Positions 1-12,400 of a stretch of DNA of 64,000 bases are shown here, piece after piece. The notes below the pieces were generated by a model. It had not been told where the DNA came from and made no database searches. It worked only from the letters and a program-made list of their open reading frames with translations. The stretch lies in the NCBI GenBank assembly GCA_963930775.1, contig OZ005703.1, forward strand, positions 1,426,001-1,490,000, given 5' to 3'. The position numbers and the translations under genes are program-made. Each line of letters starts with the position of its first letter. Positions within the stretch are counted from its first letter, which is position 1. Source of the stretch: Cliona cf. orientalis (Eukaryota; Porifera; Demospongiae; Clionaida; Clionaidae).

Positions 1-79
1 TGCATAGTATATGAGAGACAGAAGAGAGGGGCAGGGAGGAGAGACGGAGAGAAAGGGGGGGGGGGGAGAGATAAATTAC

Positions 80-3000
80 CTGTATTGTAGGCTTTGTGTC
101 TCTCAGTGCCCTCTGTAGTGAGTGTGGCAGCTGTTTCTCAGAGTGCAGACTCACGTAGAGGTCTCTCAGTTGCTGCACCATGTTGGTCAGGTCAGGGATA
201 GAAAATGGCATCTGACTGCCTACAATCATACATCAAGGATTAATGCAAGACTATTCAGGAAGGGGGGGGGGCGCAGTTAGACATGTAGTTGAGCACTATT
301 CTCTACGTACACTCTAGGGAAGGGAAATCAATCTCAGTGCTCCCCACACTCTGAATAGATCTACGAATATTTCATGAGCTAACCTTCGGTCCCCCACACT
401 CCCCACATTTCATATAATAAATCCACACATTATACTACGATAGTATAATGTAAGTAGTAAATCTACGTGTAGCTGTTAATAATTAATTTTCATGAACTAC
501 TAACCTTTGATCTCTTGGAAGAACTCTGCGTCGTGCAGGGTGGAGAGGTAGATGTTGAACAGGATGCTAAATAACGTCAGTCGCTCGACGATTGCCACGC
601 CCATCTGAGGGAGGATCACCACTCCCCTCGCCAGCTGCTGAAGAGCACTCACTGAATCACTGCATTATTATATGAAAAAAGAAGTTTATTATAAATAAAC
701 TCTTGAACTAATTTCTCAGCTAGCACATAAAATTTACTTCTACAAACTACAGTTAAAACAGTCACAATCATGATACATGTATCTTAGTGTTCTTCCCTAG
801 CCAACATTAATGTTGAAAACATGGGAGTGGCCTGGGGACGAGGCTAGTTCTCCCCAGCATACTTTAAATTCAAGGGCCTTCAGTGAACTTTAATTATTAG
901 AAGTGAGTCTTACCCTCCAAACATTCTCTCAATTTTGATTGCCTGCACTCTGTCCCATATTGGTAGCAGGATGCGAGGCTGCAAGGCCAGCTGCCTGAAT
1001 AGCTTGGTCCTCGCCTGGCTGACCAGCGGCAGCTGAGAGAACTGAAGCTGAAAACAGAATGAACAAAGACTCCACACCACAGCATCACTGAGGGAACTGC
1101 CGAGGGAGGGGGGAGAGGAGGGAGAGAGAAAGTTATGGTGATAGAGAAGTATAATTCTGTGACTGGCTTCAGCCACTTGGTAGTGAAATTTGCATAAGTA
1201 ATGTAATAAGTAAATACTAACGCTTCTTGTCTGATTCTGTCCGGTATCTCTCTCCCACAGAGTATGCTGAGACAGCAGGCCAGTAGCTCGTCTTGGGAGG
1301 AGAGGGGGTCCATGTCGCTGAGCCCATCGACACTCATTACATCATCGAAATCCTCCTCCATATCCTGTAACATGATGTCATCCGGGTGGACTTTGCCCAG
1401 GAGCACGGCGACCACATGAAAATAGTCGGCCAAAAGTTGCTGACTCATCAGTTTCAGTCGAGAATGGAGCAGCTGTATTGTGGCGTAGAGGAGGTCGAGA
1501 GGTGAGGCCACACCCTCCAGTGCCACGCCCCTAATGGCCTCCAGTAGGCGGGTGAAGTTGAGGTTGAAGGTCATGAGGTGCGGCAGGATGATATAACAGA
1601 GATGAGGGGTGAGAGGTCGAGAGAATAAATTGAGAGCGAACGTCTTGTACAGCGACTGCTCAGGGCCCATACAGAGTAGCGGGCGTATCAAAAGTTTTAA
1701 AATACTGTCGGCTAAGGGAGAATGGGCGTGGTCAGTCCCATCAGGGGGTGGGGCTCTGTGCTCGAGGAGCTCTCTCATTGCAGTAAAGTAGCCTCTGGCT
1801 ACCAAATTTCTGCAGAGGTGCGTGGCGATCTTTGATCGCTGTTGCTCAGGGTAGGTGAGGGGGTTGAGGTAAATTTCCAACATTCGCAGGGGGATGGCGA
1901 GGTTCTGAGAGGGGGAGGAGCTAAGGGAGGTAGTGCAGTGAGTGAGGAGTGTGAGGAGGTGATGGATGACAGAGGGATCTGTCGAGGCAAGTGCTGCCAA
2001 ACTGACGCGATGGTGAAGCCACTTCTGACACAGTTTGATCTACAATACACATGTTTTACCAAACAGTTAAGTTGTCCGCAAAGAAATCTTCCTTTTGTTT
2101 CATGCAGATAGCAACTGAGAACGACGTCAATACACATGCATACACACACACGCACGAACACAAAAATTTGGAGTTAGGCACTCTCAAAACAAGCATTGAT
2201 ACAAAAAACCACGAACCACAGACCGTGGCCTGGGAAGCCAGCCCCTTCTTCCCCTGATCCAACCATCAACAAGACAAGGAGGGATTTCCTTTTGAATAGC
2301 ATGATCGCTAGGAACATTCAGTTTGGCAAAACAAATCTCAGATTGTACTCAGGTAAACTCTACAACAAACCACAAGCTAGGCTAGTAGTCTACTGGTCTG
2401 TTCTTTTTGTGCATTATCAAGTGTTCCAAGTAAGCCACAAACTTACCAATCTATCGTGGTCTATTCTCTCCCTGTAGAGGGGACAGAGGAGTCTGGAGAG
2501 AGAGATGACAGTGGCCACGTCTTGACAGTGAGGGAAGAGATAGTCAAACTGCTCACGTAACTCTGCATGCTACGATGATTATGTGTGTGTGTGTGTGCAA
2601 AACAATAAATAATGTGATGCTTTGAATGCACAAAGAAGTGGAGTTATGTTCACACCTGCTTTGTCCTATGGACGTAGCCTCTGTAGTGTTTCTGTATGAC
2701 AGTGGCCGACTGGTGACGATGGCGAACATTCTGAGTACAAAGGAATGAAAACACAAGAGTGAAAATTCTATCAGTCGATTAAAAGTAGAGGGTGTACATG
2801 TTAGACTGTAGATAGCTGATACTACAAGTTTAATACGCACATGTTGAAGACCAAAAATTTGTAAACTCTTTGTTACACGCATGTACTTGAACCCAAGGAA
2901 ACCCATGCTCATTTAAATTCAAACGGTATTCCTACCTCTCTCTGTTCTCTCTCTTGGTGAGCTCTTTTCAGTAAGTTCCCCCTGTCTTCCTGTAGAAAGA

Positions 3001-3118
3001 TTTGACGACATAAACGCACTCTCAAACAACGAAATTTCTGTCTTACCTTCTTACTAGCGCCTCTGAGAGAAACCTGAGGCTTAGAGCGATACTGACCGTC
3101 GAACATGGGCGAAAACAT
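80..3118 (-). CDS. UBE3C: HECT-type E3 ubiquitin ligase UBE3C, N-terminal part (3' end off window)
   Basis: Family role: proteasome-associated HECT ubiquitin ligase that extends ubiquitin chains. Eight exons are seen on the minus strand: 3118-3047, 2989-2936, 2730-2656, 2560-2447, 2024-1222, 1087-914, 647-505 and 219-80. They splice in phase to 525 codons. The start resembles human UBE3C (SKPQVSL, GASKK, NLLKRAHQERE). Exon 3 encodes an IQ-like helix (ATVIQKHYRGYVHRTK), where UBE3C has its IQ motif. Exon 5 holds IPLRMLEIY and exon 7 holds LHDAEFFQE, both matching conserved UBE3C segments. The catalytic HECT domain lies beyond position 1. A second ATG at 3106 is an equally plausible start. The gene is divergent from POMGNT1. 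Acceptors of exons 4, 6, 7 and 8 were chosen by reading phase and are less certain than the rest. Confidence 0.88.
2049..2130. repeat. One arm of a foldback element, in UBE3C intron 4
   Basis: This stretch (containing AACAGTTAAGTTGTC and TGTTTCATGCAGATAGC) matches the reverse complement of the left arm of the foldback element in CCDC130 intron 3 (30985-31145). Only one arm is present here, so it is a solo or truncated copy. Confidence 0.6.
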
Positions 3119-3412
3119 TGCGTCTGGTTGCTAAAAACTGCTGAGTAGTGCATGGGTGAAGCGAATAAAAAAGTCGTGGCGTTGCTGATGCTGAGTCAGT
3201 ACTCGAAATTTCCCTCTGTTTTCTTCTCGAAGTTACTTTCGAATATTTAGAGAATTCACGAAGCGTTCGGGTTGCTCTAAATATCCGAAACCGCAAACAC
3301 AATGCAATTTTCAAAAATTCTCAGATAATAGCCACGCCTCTTTGAATTGATGAACCGCGAACTTAACTATGGAGCTAAGATAGAACGATGCGACTTGTCT
3401 GATCTGCTAGGC
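3119..3412. promoter_or_regulatory. Divergent promoter between UBE3C and POMGNT1
   Basis: 294 bp separate the start codons of UBE3C (minus) and POMGNT1 (plus). No TATA box is evident near either start. Shared promoter function is inferred from geometry only. Confidence 0.5.
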
Positions 3413-6400
3413 ATGTTTCTCAAGCGTCGAAAATGGACAGTAAGACACTGCAAAAGATTGCGATTCGTGAGTAATCCCGCTGATATTTTCTGACAGGTGC
3501 TACTGATTGCGATTGTGCTGTTGAGTCTCTCCTTCAATATAATTTTCATATTCGACCTCACCCTTAATCGTGACGCACACAGTAAGTCATTAGTTATAAA
3601 CTGTAGTCTATGGGGTATAATTTTTTTTGTAATTCTGGTATGGGGGACGGCATCCAGTCTTCATCAGAATAATAATTTTTTAAAGCATAATTGATGTCCC
3701 TTCTCAAAGTAAAATTTTACTAATGGGTGTGGCAACTAGGCTGTAATGAACTAAAGATACAGAATATTTATTTCTAGTCTTGATCATTATTAAATGCAAT
3801 TTTTGTTGATAGGTCATTTGGTAGATGTACTGAGCCGAGACGAGGATATTGGTGCCGGTGGTGTGCCCCCAGATGGAGACGTGGGATTGGGAGGGGGAGG
3901 GGGAGCGAGAGGGGGGAAGGGAGGGGAGCACAGCGTCAAACAGTTTATGAACGTCAAGGTGAAGTCGAGCAAGGAAGAGGTCAAAGTATATGCCAAGAAT
4001 GAATTGGTGAGTGAAATGGTGAAATTTGAAATTCTTGTTGTTGGGTGCACTTGCATTCGTAGAAATTGAAGCATTTGTGCACAACGTCATAAATAATGCA
4101 CTTGCTGTGGTCAGTAATGACTCAAATTACCTTTTGACAGAGCTCTTTCTATGTGGGGCATCCAAGTGATAGCTGTCTACTGTCTTGAGCTGTCAGTGAA
4201 CATAGTTCACCAGCTACATGTATATAGGCTAGGGCTTCAGAGCATTGTAGCTTCATGTACATGTCATACAAGGGGTGTATTGTATATATATAATATAATG
4301 TATGTGAAGTAAGTGTGTACTAATGATGCTGTGTATATACTACCCGTTAGTTTTGGGAGTACTTGTGTTTGCCACACTTTCCTATGAACTGATGTAATCA
4401 GTCAGTCCTGCAATAAACTAATGGTCCATAATGTGTTGTGTTGTGATACAATCTTCACAGCCTGGTCTGGTACATTAATATAATAAATAACTAGTGTCAT
4501 GCAGGGCCTGTTTGGGGTGAGCCTGAGCTGAGCCTCTGAAAGTCTCTGTCAGTAGCTGAGACTCAAAAAAACTTTAATAAAGCCATAGCACGATAGATCT
4601 TGAAGACCACTGACACAGATCCAAGCAGACTCGATGACAGTCTCATAGTACATTAATATAATAATAAATATATCGTTTGATACTATGTATTGACCTCATT
4701 TCCAAGCCCTATCCCCAGCTTTTCTCAATCATAATAATAATTATTTTGCAGGGAGCCTGAGGATGATGCTAGTCTATAATAGATAAGCTATGGTGTTTTG
4801 TATAAAATGTGCAGGTCTATTCCAGTAGTTCATCCGATCAGAGAGGCATCCATGTGGCAGTGCTCAACCAGGCCACTGTGAGTTAAAAAAACCACTTCAT
4901 ACTATATTTAGTTGCATGAATAGTAGACTACTATTAATAACTTGTTTGTCTCCCTACACTCCTTCCTAGAGCCAGACCACTCCCTTCTGTAGAACTGTAT
5001 GTACCAGCATACTTTCAGTGCATGCTATGATAGTGTATGTACATGTACCTGCATACATGCTATATAGTGCTACAAAAGCTAGGGAGTGGTCTGTCTGGAG
5101 GGTGGTTGCTCCCAGGTATAATGATAGGTATTTTGGGATCGGGCTAGTTTGTAACAATTTGTACAAATGCCCCAAGAAATAGTATAACTGCAACCCTGTA
5201 TACTAGAATATGAGTGAGTTTAATTGAAGTACAACTGCTTAAAAGAATGGTATTTTTTGTACGTGAGGAGCATAGGAAATATATATATATTATGTCAGCA
5301 ATGGTTAATTATTAAGTTAACACATAGCAGACTGTATTCTCTATGGACAATGCAGTGTTCTGAACAATGTGTCATACATAGTGTACCATAGATCGGGATA
5401 TTTTCGCCAGTAAAATATTTCGCTTGTTAAATTTTTGTGTAGTCTAATTTTTGTCACATACACGAACGTATGTAATACATCATTGTATTGACTATCATAC
5501 GCAAAATATTTTGCTTTAATTTTTGTCGGGAAAGATCGTCGACAAAAATTTCTAACAACGAAAATTTCCTGATCTATGGTAGTACAATATTATTATACAT
5601 TGTAGCCTCACATACTTACCTTGTTTTTGCCTGCAGGGAGGGCTAATGGCATCAAGAGTGTTTGATACGTACATGCCAGGCAGTGTGGAGCCGCTCATCT
5701 CCTTCATCAACTCCCTCAGTGATGGAAGGATTCTCTGTCTGGCTATCATGGTGAGTAACATTATCAAGATTAAAATAAAATTGGAAAATTTAGCAGTTTC
5801 GCTTTCTGTGTTTGTAACGGCCAAATTAGAATAATAATATTGCAAGGCTCGTGCAGGGCGCAGAGAATGCATATTACCGTGTTTATGCTAATAGAACGCA
5901 AGCTGATTTTAAATTTCACGTGATTTTCTGGTAAAGGTCGTCACACGCTCCATTAAGATACACTGTGAAAAATCCTAGGACGTGAATTTTCTTGCACTAA
6001 TTAGATCATGCATTTTTATTAGCATAAACACGGTATCAAGAGTAAAATTGAAAAATTAGGCAGTTTGGCTTTCTGCATTTGTAATGGCCAAATTGGAATA
6101 ATAATATCGCTAAAATACAAGGCTGGGAATACACATGTAGGATCCAGAGAATGCCCCAGAGAATACATGTTATACTATTAATTGTTATAATATTATTGCA
6201 ACATTCCCATAATAATTATACTAATTACCATGGATTATAGAGCACACACTGCATGGGAATAGTCCGTGCATTAGCTAATAGCTGCTATGGATGCTTTATA
6301 AGAGGTTCTCCAAATTCTTCTCGTGTATAATGAAATTAATTATTGTACAGGATGAGGGGACATTCTCTCTATCTGAAGACGGCAAATCGGCTCTCAAGGC

Positions 6401-9129
6401 TCTGGGAAGTAGACTCAGCAGTAAGTGCAATGGAAACTTATAGCACAAAATTCTTTTGAACAAAATTAATGCAAATTACAGTTATTATATTATATTTCTA
6501 CCTCCATCCATCCAGCCTCACTATCATGGCGAGATATGTGGGCGTTGGTAACCGTGAAGGGCGGAGCTCCGGTGGGCGAGGACGTTGGTAGGTCACATGA
6601 CCTCCAAAGCTGGGGGCTACCCGTCGAGATTCACGTCACCGTGCCCCTACAAGACTCGCTAGTCGAGTGTGACTGGCCGAGGACAAAGGAGAACGAACTG
6701 AGACGCGAGTTCTGCTCAAAGTACGAGGGATATGGGGCACTCTGTCACTGTGCCAAGCCACTCCCACTTTCTGTCAAGTCTCCGTCCCTCTCTCCTAATA
6801 ATGTGGTGAATGTACCAGTCACGATTATTGCCAGCAACAGACCACTGTACCTATTCAGGTGAGTGAGTAGATTATGAGAGTACACGTATTATACAGGTGT
6901 CCGTTGATGTCTCAATTGTGCAACAGAATTTCTTTGATTTTCGTTGTGTTTTGGCTAGTTATATTAGCTTGCATACATGTGCACTCGAACCTCCAAACAA
7001 AGGACACTTTGGGAACAATATAAATTCAGCTGTTTTGTCCCTTATAGAGAGGTTGTCCTCTTCTCGGAGGTTCTCAATGAGTAGAAACTATAGGGAATGG
7101 TAGTCTTTGGGACCCCAAACAGTGTCCCCTATAGAGAGGTTTAACATACAGTGTCCCTTTCTCGGAGTGTCCTTTATTAGAGGTTCAACTGTATGCTACA
7201 TTCCTAATCATGAGAGAGAGGAAGAGTGTGATACATGTACCTATTGTTTGTCTCTTCCAGGATGATTCGTGGCCTTCTCTCAGCCCACGGGGCCAACTCC
7301 TCCCTTGTCACTGTCTTTGTGGACGGTTTCTTCCAGGAGCCAGTGGACGTGGCCGCTCTCTTTGGCATCAGGGCCGTCCAACATGCACCCCAGAGCCAGA
7401 AGAATGGGAGAATATCTCAACACTACAAAGCCAGCCTCACACAAACCTTTGACCTTTATCCGGTAAGTGAAAAAAATATATATGAGCGGCAAAGTGAGGA
7501 AATAATATTACATTTTATTCGCTTTTATTAGCCTTATTCCCAGCCCACCCCTAAATTGTCCATAAGATAAAAGTGAATTTATATATAACAGCTTAGTCTG
7601 CAGTAGCAGCACATGACAATCACATGACCTGCCTCCTCTCACCTGCACCATGCACCGTGCAGTCTGCAGAGTACACAATAGTGATCGAGGAGGATCTGGA
7701 TGTCTCCATTGACTTCTTCAGTTACTTCAGTCAGACGGTCCACCTGATGGCCAGGGACGACTCTGTCTACTGCATATCGGCATGGAACGATCAAGGCTAT
7801 GATCACTCCTGTCAGGATCCATCACTGCTCTACAGGATTGAGACAATGCCAGGACTAGGATGGTAAGCTCTATTAGAATTAGTTAGTTATTGGGGTCATG
7901 CATGATAGTTAGCCTATTATTATAGATGGAGGCCTTCGCATTCATTCATATCTGTGTTGATAGCAGCCAAACTGTACTAGAGCACCACAGACCCTTCCAT
8001 TCATATATTATATTCGTATTGATACATGGAGCAGCCAAATTGTACTAGAGCCATGCATGGACCATTGTTTTTCTTTTAGGCTACTGAAGAGGCAGCTGTT
8101 TAAAGAGGAGCTGGAGCCAAACTGGCCGTCGCCAGACAAGCTCTGGGACTGGGACATGTGGATGCGATTAGACGTAATCAGGAAGGGGCGCGAGTGCATC
8201 ATTCCCGACGTCTCGCGGACCTACCACTTCGGAGCATCCGGTCTCAACATGAACCCCTACTTCCAAGAACACTACTTCAAGAAGCACACGCTGAACAAAG
8301 TGCCAAACGTTCAGCTCAGAGACGTGGATTCGTTGAGGAAAGAGAAATATGAACTGGTCATCCATGGCTTGTTTAGGGAGGCCAATATTCTGGATCACAA
8401 GAAGGATCCTTGTGACAAAGATTTCATTCCTGATACTAAGGTGAGTATAATAATATTATAGCCTCCTGCCTCGCCCCTTGCCTTCCTTGTAAAATTTCTG
8501 AATAATGCATGTAATAATATGTAGCCCTGCACTGCTCTTGGCCATGAAATTTGATATTACAATGTAATATCAAATTTCATTGATGTAGTCTTTTTGTCCT
8601 TTGATATTAATTATTGATCAATATTTAATGTGGTACTTATTAGTAGCTGGACTGTTAATATTTTTTCCCCAGGGTAAGGTGTATGTGATGTACATTGGCA
8701 TGGAGGAGGTTCATGACTACAAACACTGGATGAAGCTAGCTACAGTGAGTTGCATCCTAGATCATGCAGCCTATAGTATAATCTATGGTAGTTGCACTTT
8801 GGTGATAATTATGCCATAAACCAATGCATGTTATTATTCTCACACTGCAGTGTTTTCATCTATGGGACCTTGATGCCAGAGGATTCCACAAAGTTAGTAG
8901 AATAATATCGAAATTTAATCTCTCGTCTATTTTAGTGATTCTTAGTGTTACAAACTAATATTCAATTTTCCCTTTGCACATGCAGGGCTTGTGGAGATTC
9001 TGGTTGAAGGGAAATCAGATTTTAGTCGTGGGCCATCCCTACTCCCCCTACTCCACAAAATACAAACCTCAGGGGGTCAGCCCCCTGCAATTAGCCTCTG
9101 ATGAACCCCCCAAGAAAGACCAGAGATAG
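3413..9129 (+). CDS. POMGNT1: Protein O-linked-mannose beta-1,2-N-acetylglucosaminyltransferase 1
   Basis: Golgi type II membrane enzyme that adds GlcNAc in beta-1,2 linkage to O-mannose, for example on dystroglycan-type glycans. Thirteen exons: 3413-3466, 3497-3581, 3813-4006, 4815-4877, 5637-5750, 6351-6420, 6516-6858, 7261-7462, 7663-7862, 8080-8440, 8673-8744, 8851-8892, 8986-9129. They close in frame to 647 aa (human about 660). A basic cytosolic tail is followed by a membrane anchor ([19 protein letters not shown]), a glycine-rich stem, a stem domain ([10 protein letters not shown]) and a GT13 catalytic domain. The domain has [13 protein letters not shown] (metal/UDP-sugar acidic motif), [20 protein letters not shown]-like [16 protein letters not shown] and [15 protein letters not shown]. 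Exon 1 needs a 30-nt intron (3467-3496). It converges on DEPDC1, 350 bp away. Confidence 0.95.
5383..5581. mobile_element. MITE-like element, TACCATAGATC termini, in POMGNT1 intron 4
   Basis: It starts TACCATAGATC and ends GATCTATGGTA, a perfect inverted terminal match. The interior is AT-rich with repeated TTTTCG/CGAAAA motifs on opposite strands. No coding capacity. About 200 bp. Confidence 0.7.
5763..6165. repeat. Direct duplication flanking an inverted-repeat element (5875-6035), POMGNT1 intron 5
   Basis: Segments 5763-5870 and 6036-6165 are diverged direct copies of each other (shared CAGTTT-GCTTTCTG and GGCCAAATT-GAATAATAATAT blocks). Between them lies a 161-bp element that starts TACCGTGTTTATGCTAAT and ends AGCATAAACACGGTA. 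A related inner segment (TTTTCTGGTAAAGGTCGTCA) recurs in AGL intron 11 near 42487-42655. Confidence 0.6.
7025..7192. repeat. Copy of the CTCTATAGA-type repeat family, POMGNT1 intron 7
   Basis: Contains CCCTATAGAGAGGTT and, at the right end, TTAGAGGTTCAACTGTA. These resemble the termini of the array at 21563-22157 and the fragment at 35707-35814. Diverged copy; limits are approximate. Confidence 0.4.
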
Positions 9130-9479
9130 CATTGATTGATTTTGATCACAAAATTATCAAAATTAATTTTAATCATCACTTGAAATTTCCTCAAATCTAT
9201 TAAATTTCTGTGTGTGTGCTGCTTTTTCTATTTTTTTCATCTCCACATTTCCAGACTGATTCATTCATTAGTTGCAGTCAATCACCAATCCAGTTCTCAC
9301 TGCTTATTTTTGTCACTACTATTTATAGTAACAAAATAAGTTCATTTGTATATATCACACCAAGAGTAAGTACACTATATAATATGCAGGTACTAATAAT
9401 TTAAGTAACAATATGGCAAAATTATTGATAAAAAGAACAAGACTTAGTGCTGTACTGTACGTGTTATGTCATGAAGTGT
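9130..9479. other. Convergent intergenic gap, POMGNT1 / DEPDC1
   Basis: 350 bp of AT-rich sequence between the two stop codons, presumably the 3' UTRs of both genes. No other feature was recognised. Confidence 0.5.
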
Positions 9480-12400
9480 TCATCTCAATACTGGCTTATT
9501 TGATGTGGGGCTAGCGAGACAGTCTGTGCTGTAATAATTAGTCGCTAATTTAGATAGGGTTCTCCCCTTCCCTCCTTTGCCCTTGCCCGCTTTTTTACTA
9601 GAGCTGAACATAGAGCAGCTGCTGGAGGAACGAGACGAGGGGATGGTAGTGGTGGAAGTGGGCGGGGCTGAGTCTGCTGAGCTGGCGTCTAGGGCAAGGA
9701 GATTGGGCATGGAACTGCGTTTGCCGAGGGCTAGGGTGGTGGGTGTGGTCGCTGGTTGGCCGTGGGCGACTCCACTCATTACTGCCCGAGAGGCGTAGAT
9801 CTCCGGATAGGCCTTTTGAAACTGCATTAATTGAAGAAAAAAAGAGATGCATTATAAATTAAAGTGAAGAAGTTCTAAACAAGTACACTAGTAACACCGT
9901 GTAGTGGGAAATTTTCGAGGGATAAAATCTTCATGAATTTCACAATTTTACAAACACCCGCAAATGTTTTCTCCACGAAATTTTAGGCATGTGACACCCA
10001 TATGCGATCAGTTTAACATTCCGTGAAAGTTTTCTCTGTGAAATGCTCCCTTCCTATATACCGATCCGCGAAAGTTTTCTCCCTCGAAAGTTTCCTGCTA
10101 TATACGGTAACTGGGTGCATTGTAATTACCCTCTATGCCTGCTTTGATAGCATACACAATAGTTACATAATAGTATAACTTTGTGCAGTATAAAAATTAC
10201 TTGTTTGAGTCTTTGCTTTTTGACCTTGGCACTGACGGAGGTGTCTGCTACAATGCTGTCGAGTAGCTCGATGAGAGCACTGTTGCTGCCGCTCTGTCTC
10301 TGTTGCTCGTACTCCGCCGAACTCACACGGTGACAGAAAGCACGTGTCTCTTGAACTGGACTCCCAACCTGGGGGATTGTGGTATGCGTTAACGGAGAAT
10401 GGGAATTGGTCAATTGAGGAATTAAAACATTGCCCCTAAACTAATATCATTATGTGATAAAATGATTAAAAAATACTTATCAAAAAATGTAATGAGGTTT
10501 TGGTATCAGTGTGTATGTATATTTTATAATTATAGCTATTCACTTTTCCAGAGCTGATTAGATCCAGCCTCTTCTGAACCTCCCTCCTTAGGTTGTCTGG
10601 GATCTGCACAATCATGATAAAAATTAATAAAATTTCAACCAATTCAGTTGACTTTTATAATTAAGCTGTACCTTGAAAATTTGCTGGTAGTGTTGCGACA
10701 TGAAGCCAACAAGCCTCTTTAGTGACTCCTTCTCCTCCTCAGACTTAGCCACACCCCCACCACTGTCTGCACTGGACTCACTACTCTTCTGAAAGGCAGC
10801 TGGTAAGTGCAGCGGTGAGATATTATGCGACTCCTGCTTTAGAACGATGGAAGAAAAGTGTTCCAAGAGGACTTCCCGGTTGCTCCTGGTCTTGGAGAGA
10901 ACCAACTGTCGGTTGGAGCTGGCCTTGTGAATCAGTCGCAGGACGCGGTGAAGCCTCGTACGGTTGGTCTGTGGGAGAAGGAGGGAGCACAGCTGGAGGG
11001 CATCGACCGCCGACGGCTTCCCGGCTTTGACGAGACCTGTCAGTGTCAGTGAGCAAGCACAGTTGGGGAGGGAGGAAGGAAGAGAGACAAGAGTTTACTG
11101 AAGTTCACATAGCAACATACACACACTTAGATGGTAGCCAACACTACAGCTACATGAAAAGTTCAGTGGGTTCATCTTTCTTTTAAACTATACGGGGAAA
11201 CCATCCCAGTGCTGACCAGGGATGTAAAGTAGTAGTAATACAATATACCACGATATAGGGTTATGTAGATAATGGGAATCGACTGTAAAGCTTTAAGGAG
11301 ATACACATGTACAGACACACACATATACACACCACAATAGAGAGTTGCATAGATTAATTATGATAATGCATAATACCAGTCGGCAATAAAGTAAGAGCTG
11401 CTATGGAGATAGCGCTAGCGGCTATTTTTTTATAATACGGACACACTTACATGTGTATTGCACACAGGATAATACATCACATATCATAGCTAGGATTACG
11501 CATGAAAATATACATATCCTGTAAGTGTACGACAGTGTTGGTGACCTCCTGCTTAGATGGCTACATATATTACTGTTGTTGCACTAATGGTACATGTACT
11601 GTGTCCTTTAGCAGGAAACAACCTGTCTGAGGTTGCGGTAGTACAGATGCTGGGTTTTAGTAGAGGTTTCCAGGAAAGAGTGATTTGTTTGTAAACATAC
11701 AGAGAAGAAGCACAGTAGTTCAATCATCGGATTTAATTAGAGATGGTACATTCTCCTTGCTGGCCAGAATGCCTCAAGCAATCCACATATTTGTGGTATA
11801 GTCAAGTTCATTGTTGTAATTAAGTGTTTCGTAGGAATACACAACTTTACGTACAAATCTGGTTTATCTGAGAGAACAATGATCAAAACCCATGAGCAGC
11901 ATCTTGGGCTCCTAGTACCTAGTACACGTTGTAACACACAACTATAAATTACCAATGTTTATTTTCAGAATTTGCTCAAGAGAGGTGAAATTAATCTATA
12001 GATAGGCACCCCCATATTAAGCCAATCCTTAATGAGGGCAAATGATCATGAATAAATGAATATTAATTGTTTGAGAGGTGAAATTAATCTATAGTGCCAG
12101 GGCAACCCCATATCAAGCCAATCCTTAATGAGGGCAAATCAATCCCGGGAATAATTATTTGTTTGACTTACTCAGCACTGCCATGTGTAGGTCATACAGC
12201 TTTGGGCTGATGAGAGGATCCGAGAGAGAGTTGAAGTACTGTACGAGGGACTTGAGGACGTCACGTTCAAAGCCACAGTAGACTGCCATGTCTCCAACAA
12301 ACTCCTCGGTACAGCCGTCTGGCCCTAAGGAGGAGGAAGAGAGAGAGAGAGAGAGAGATAGGATGCAGCTCCTTCAAGACTTGGGTGTGGGGATAGTAGA

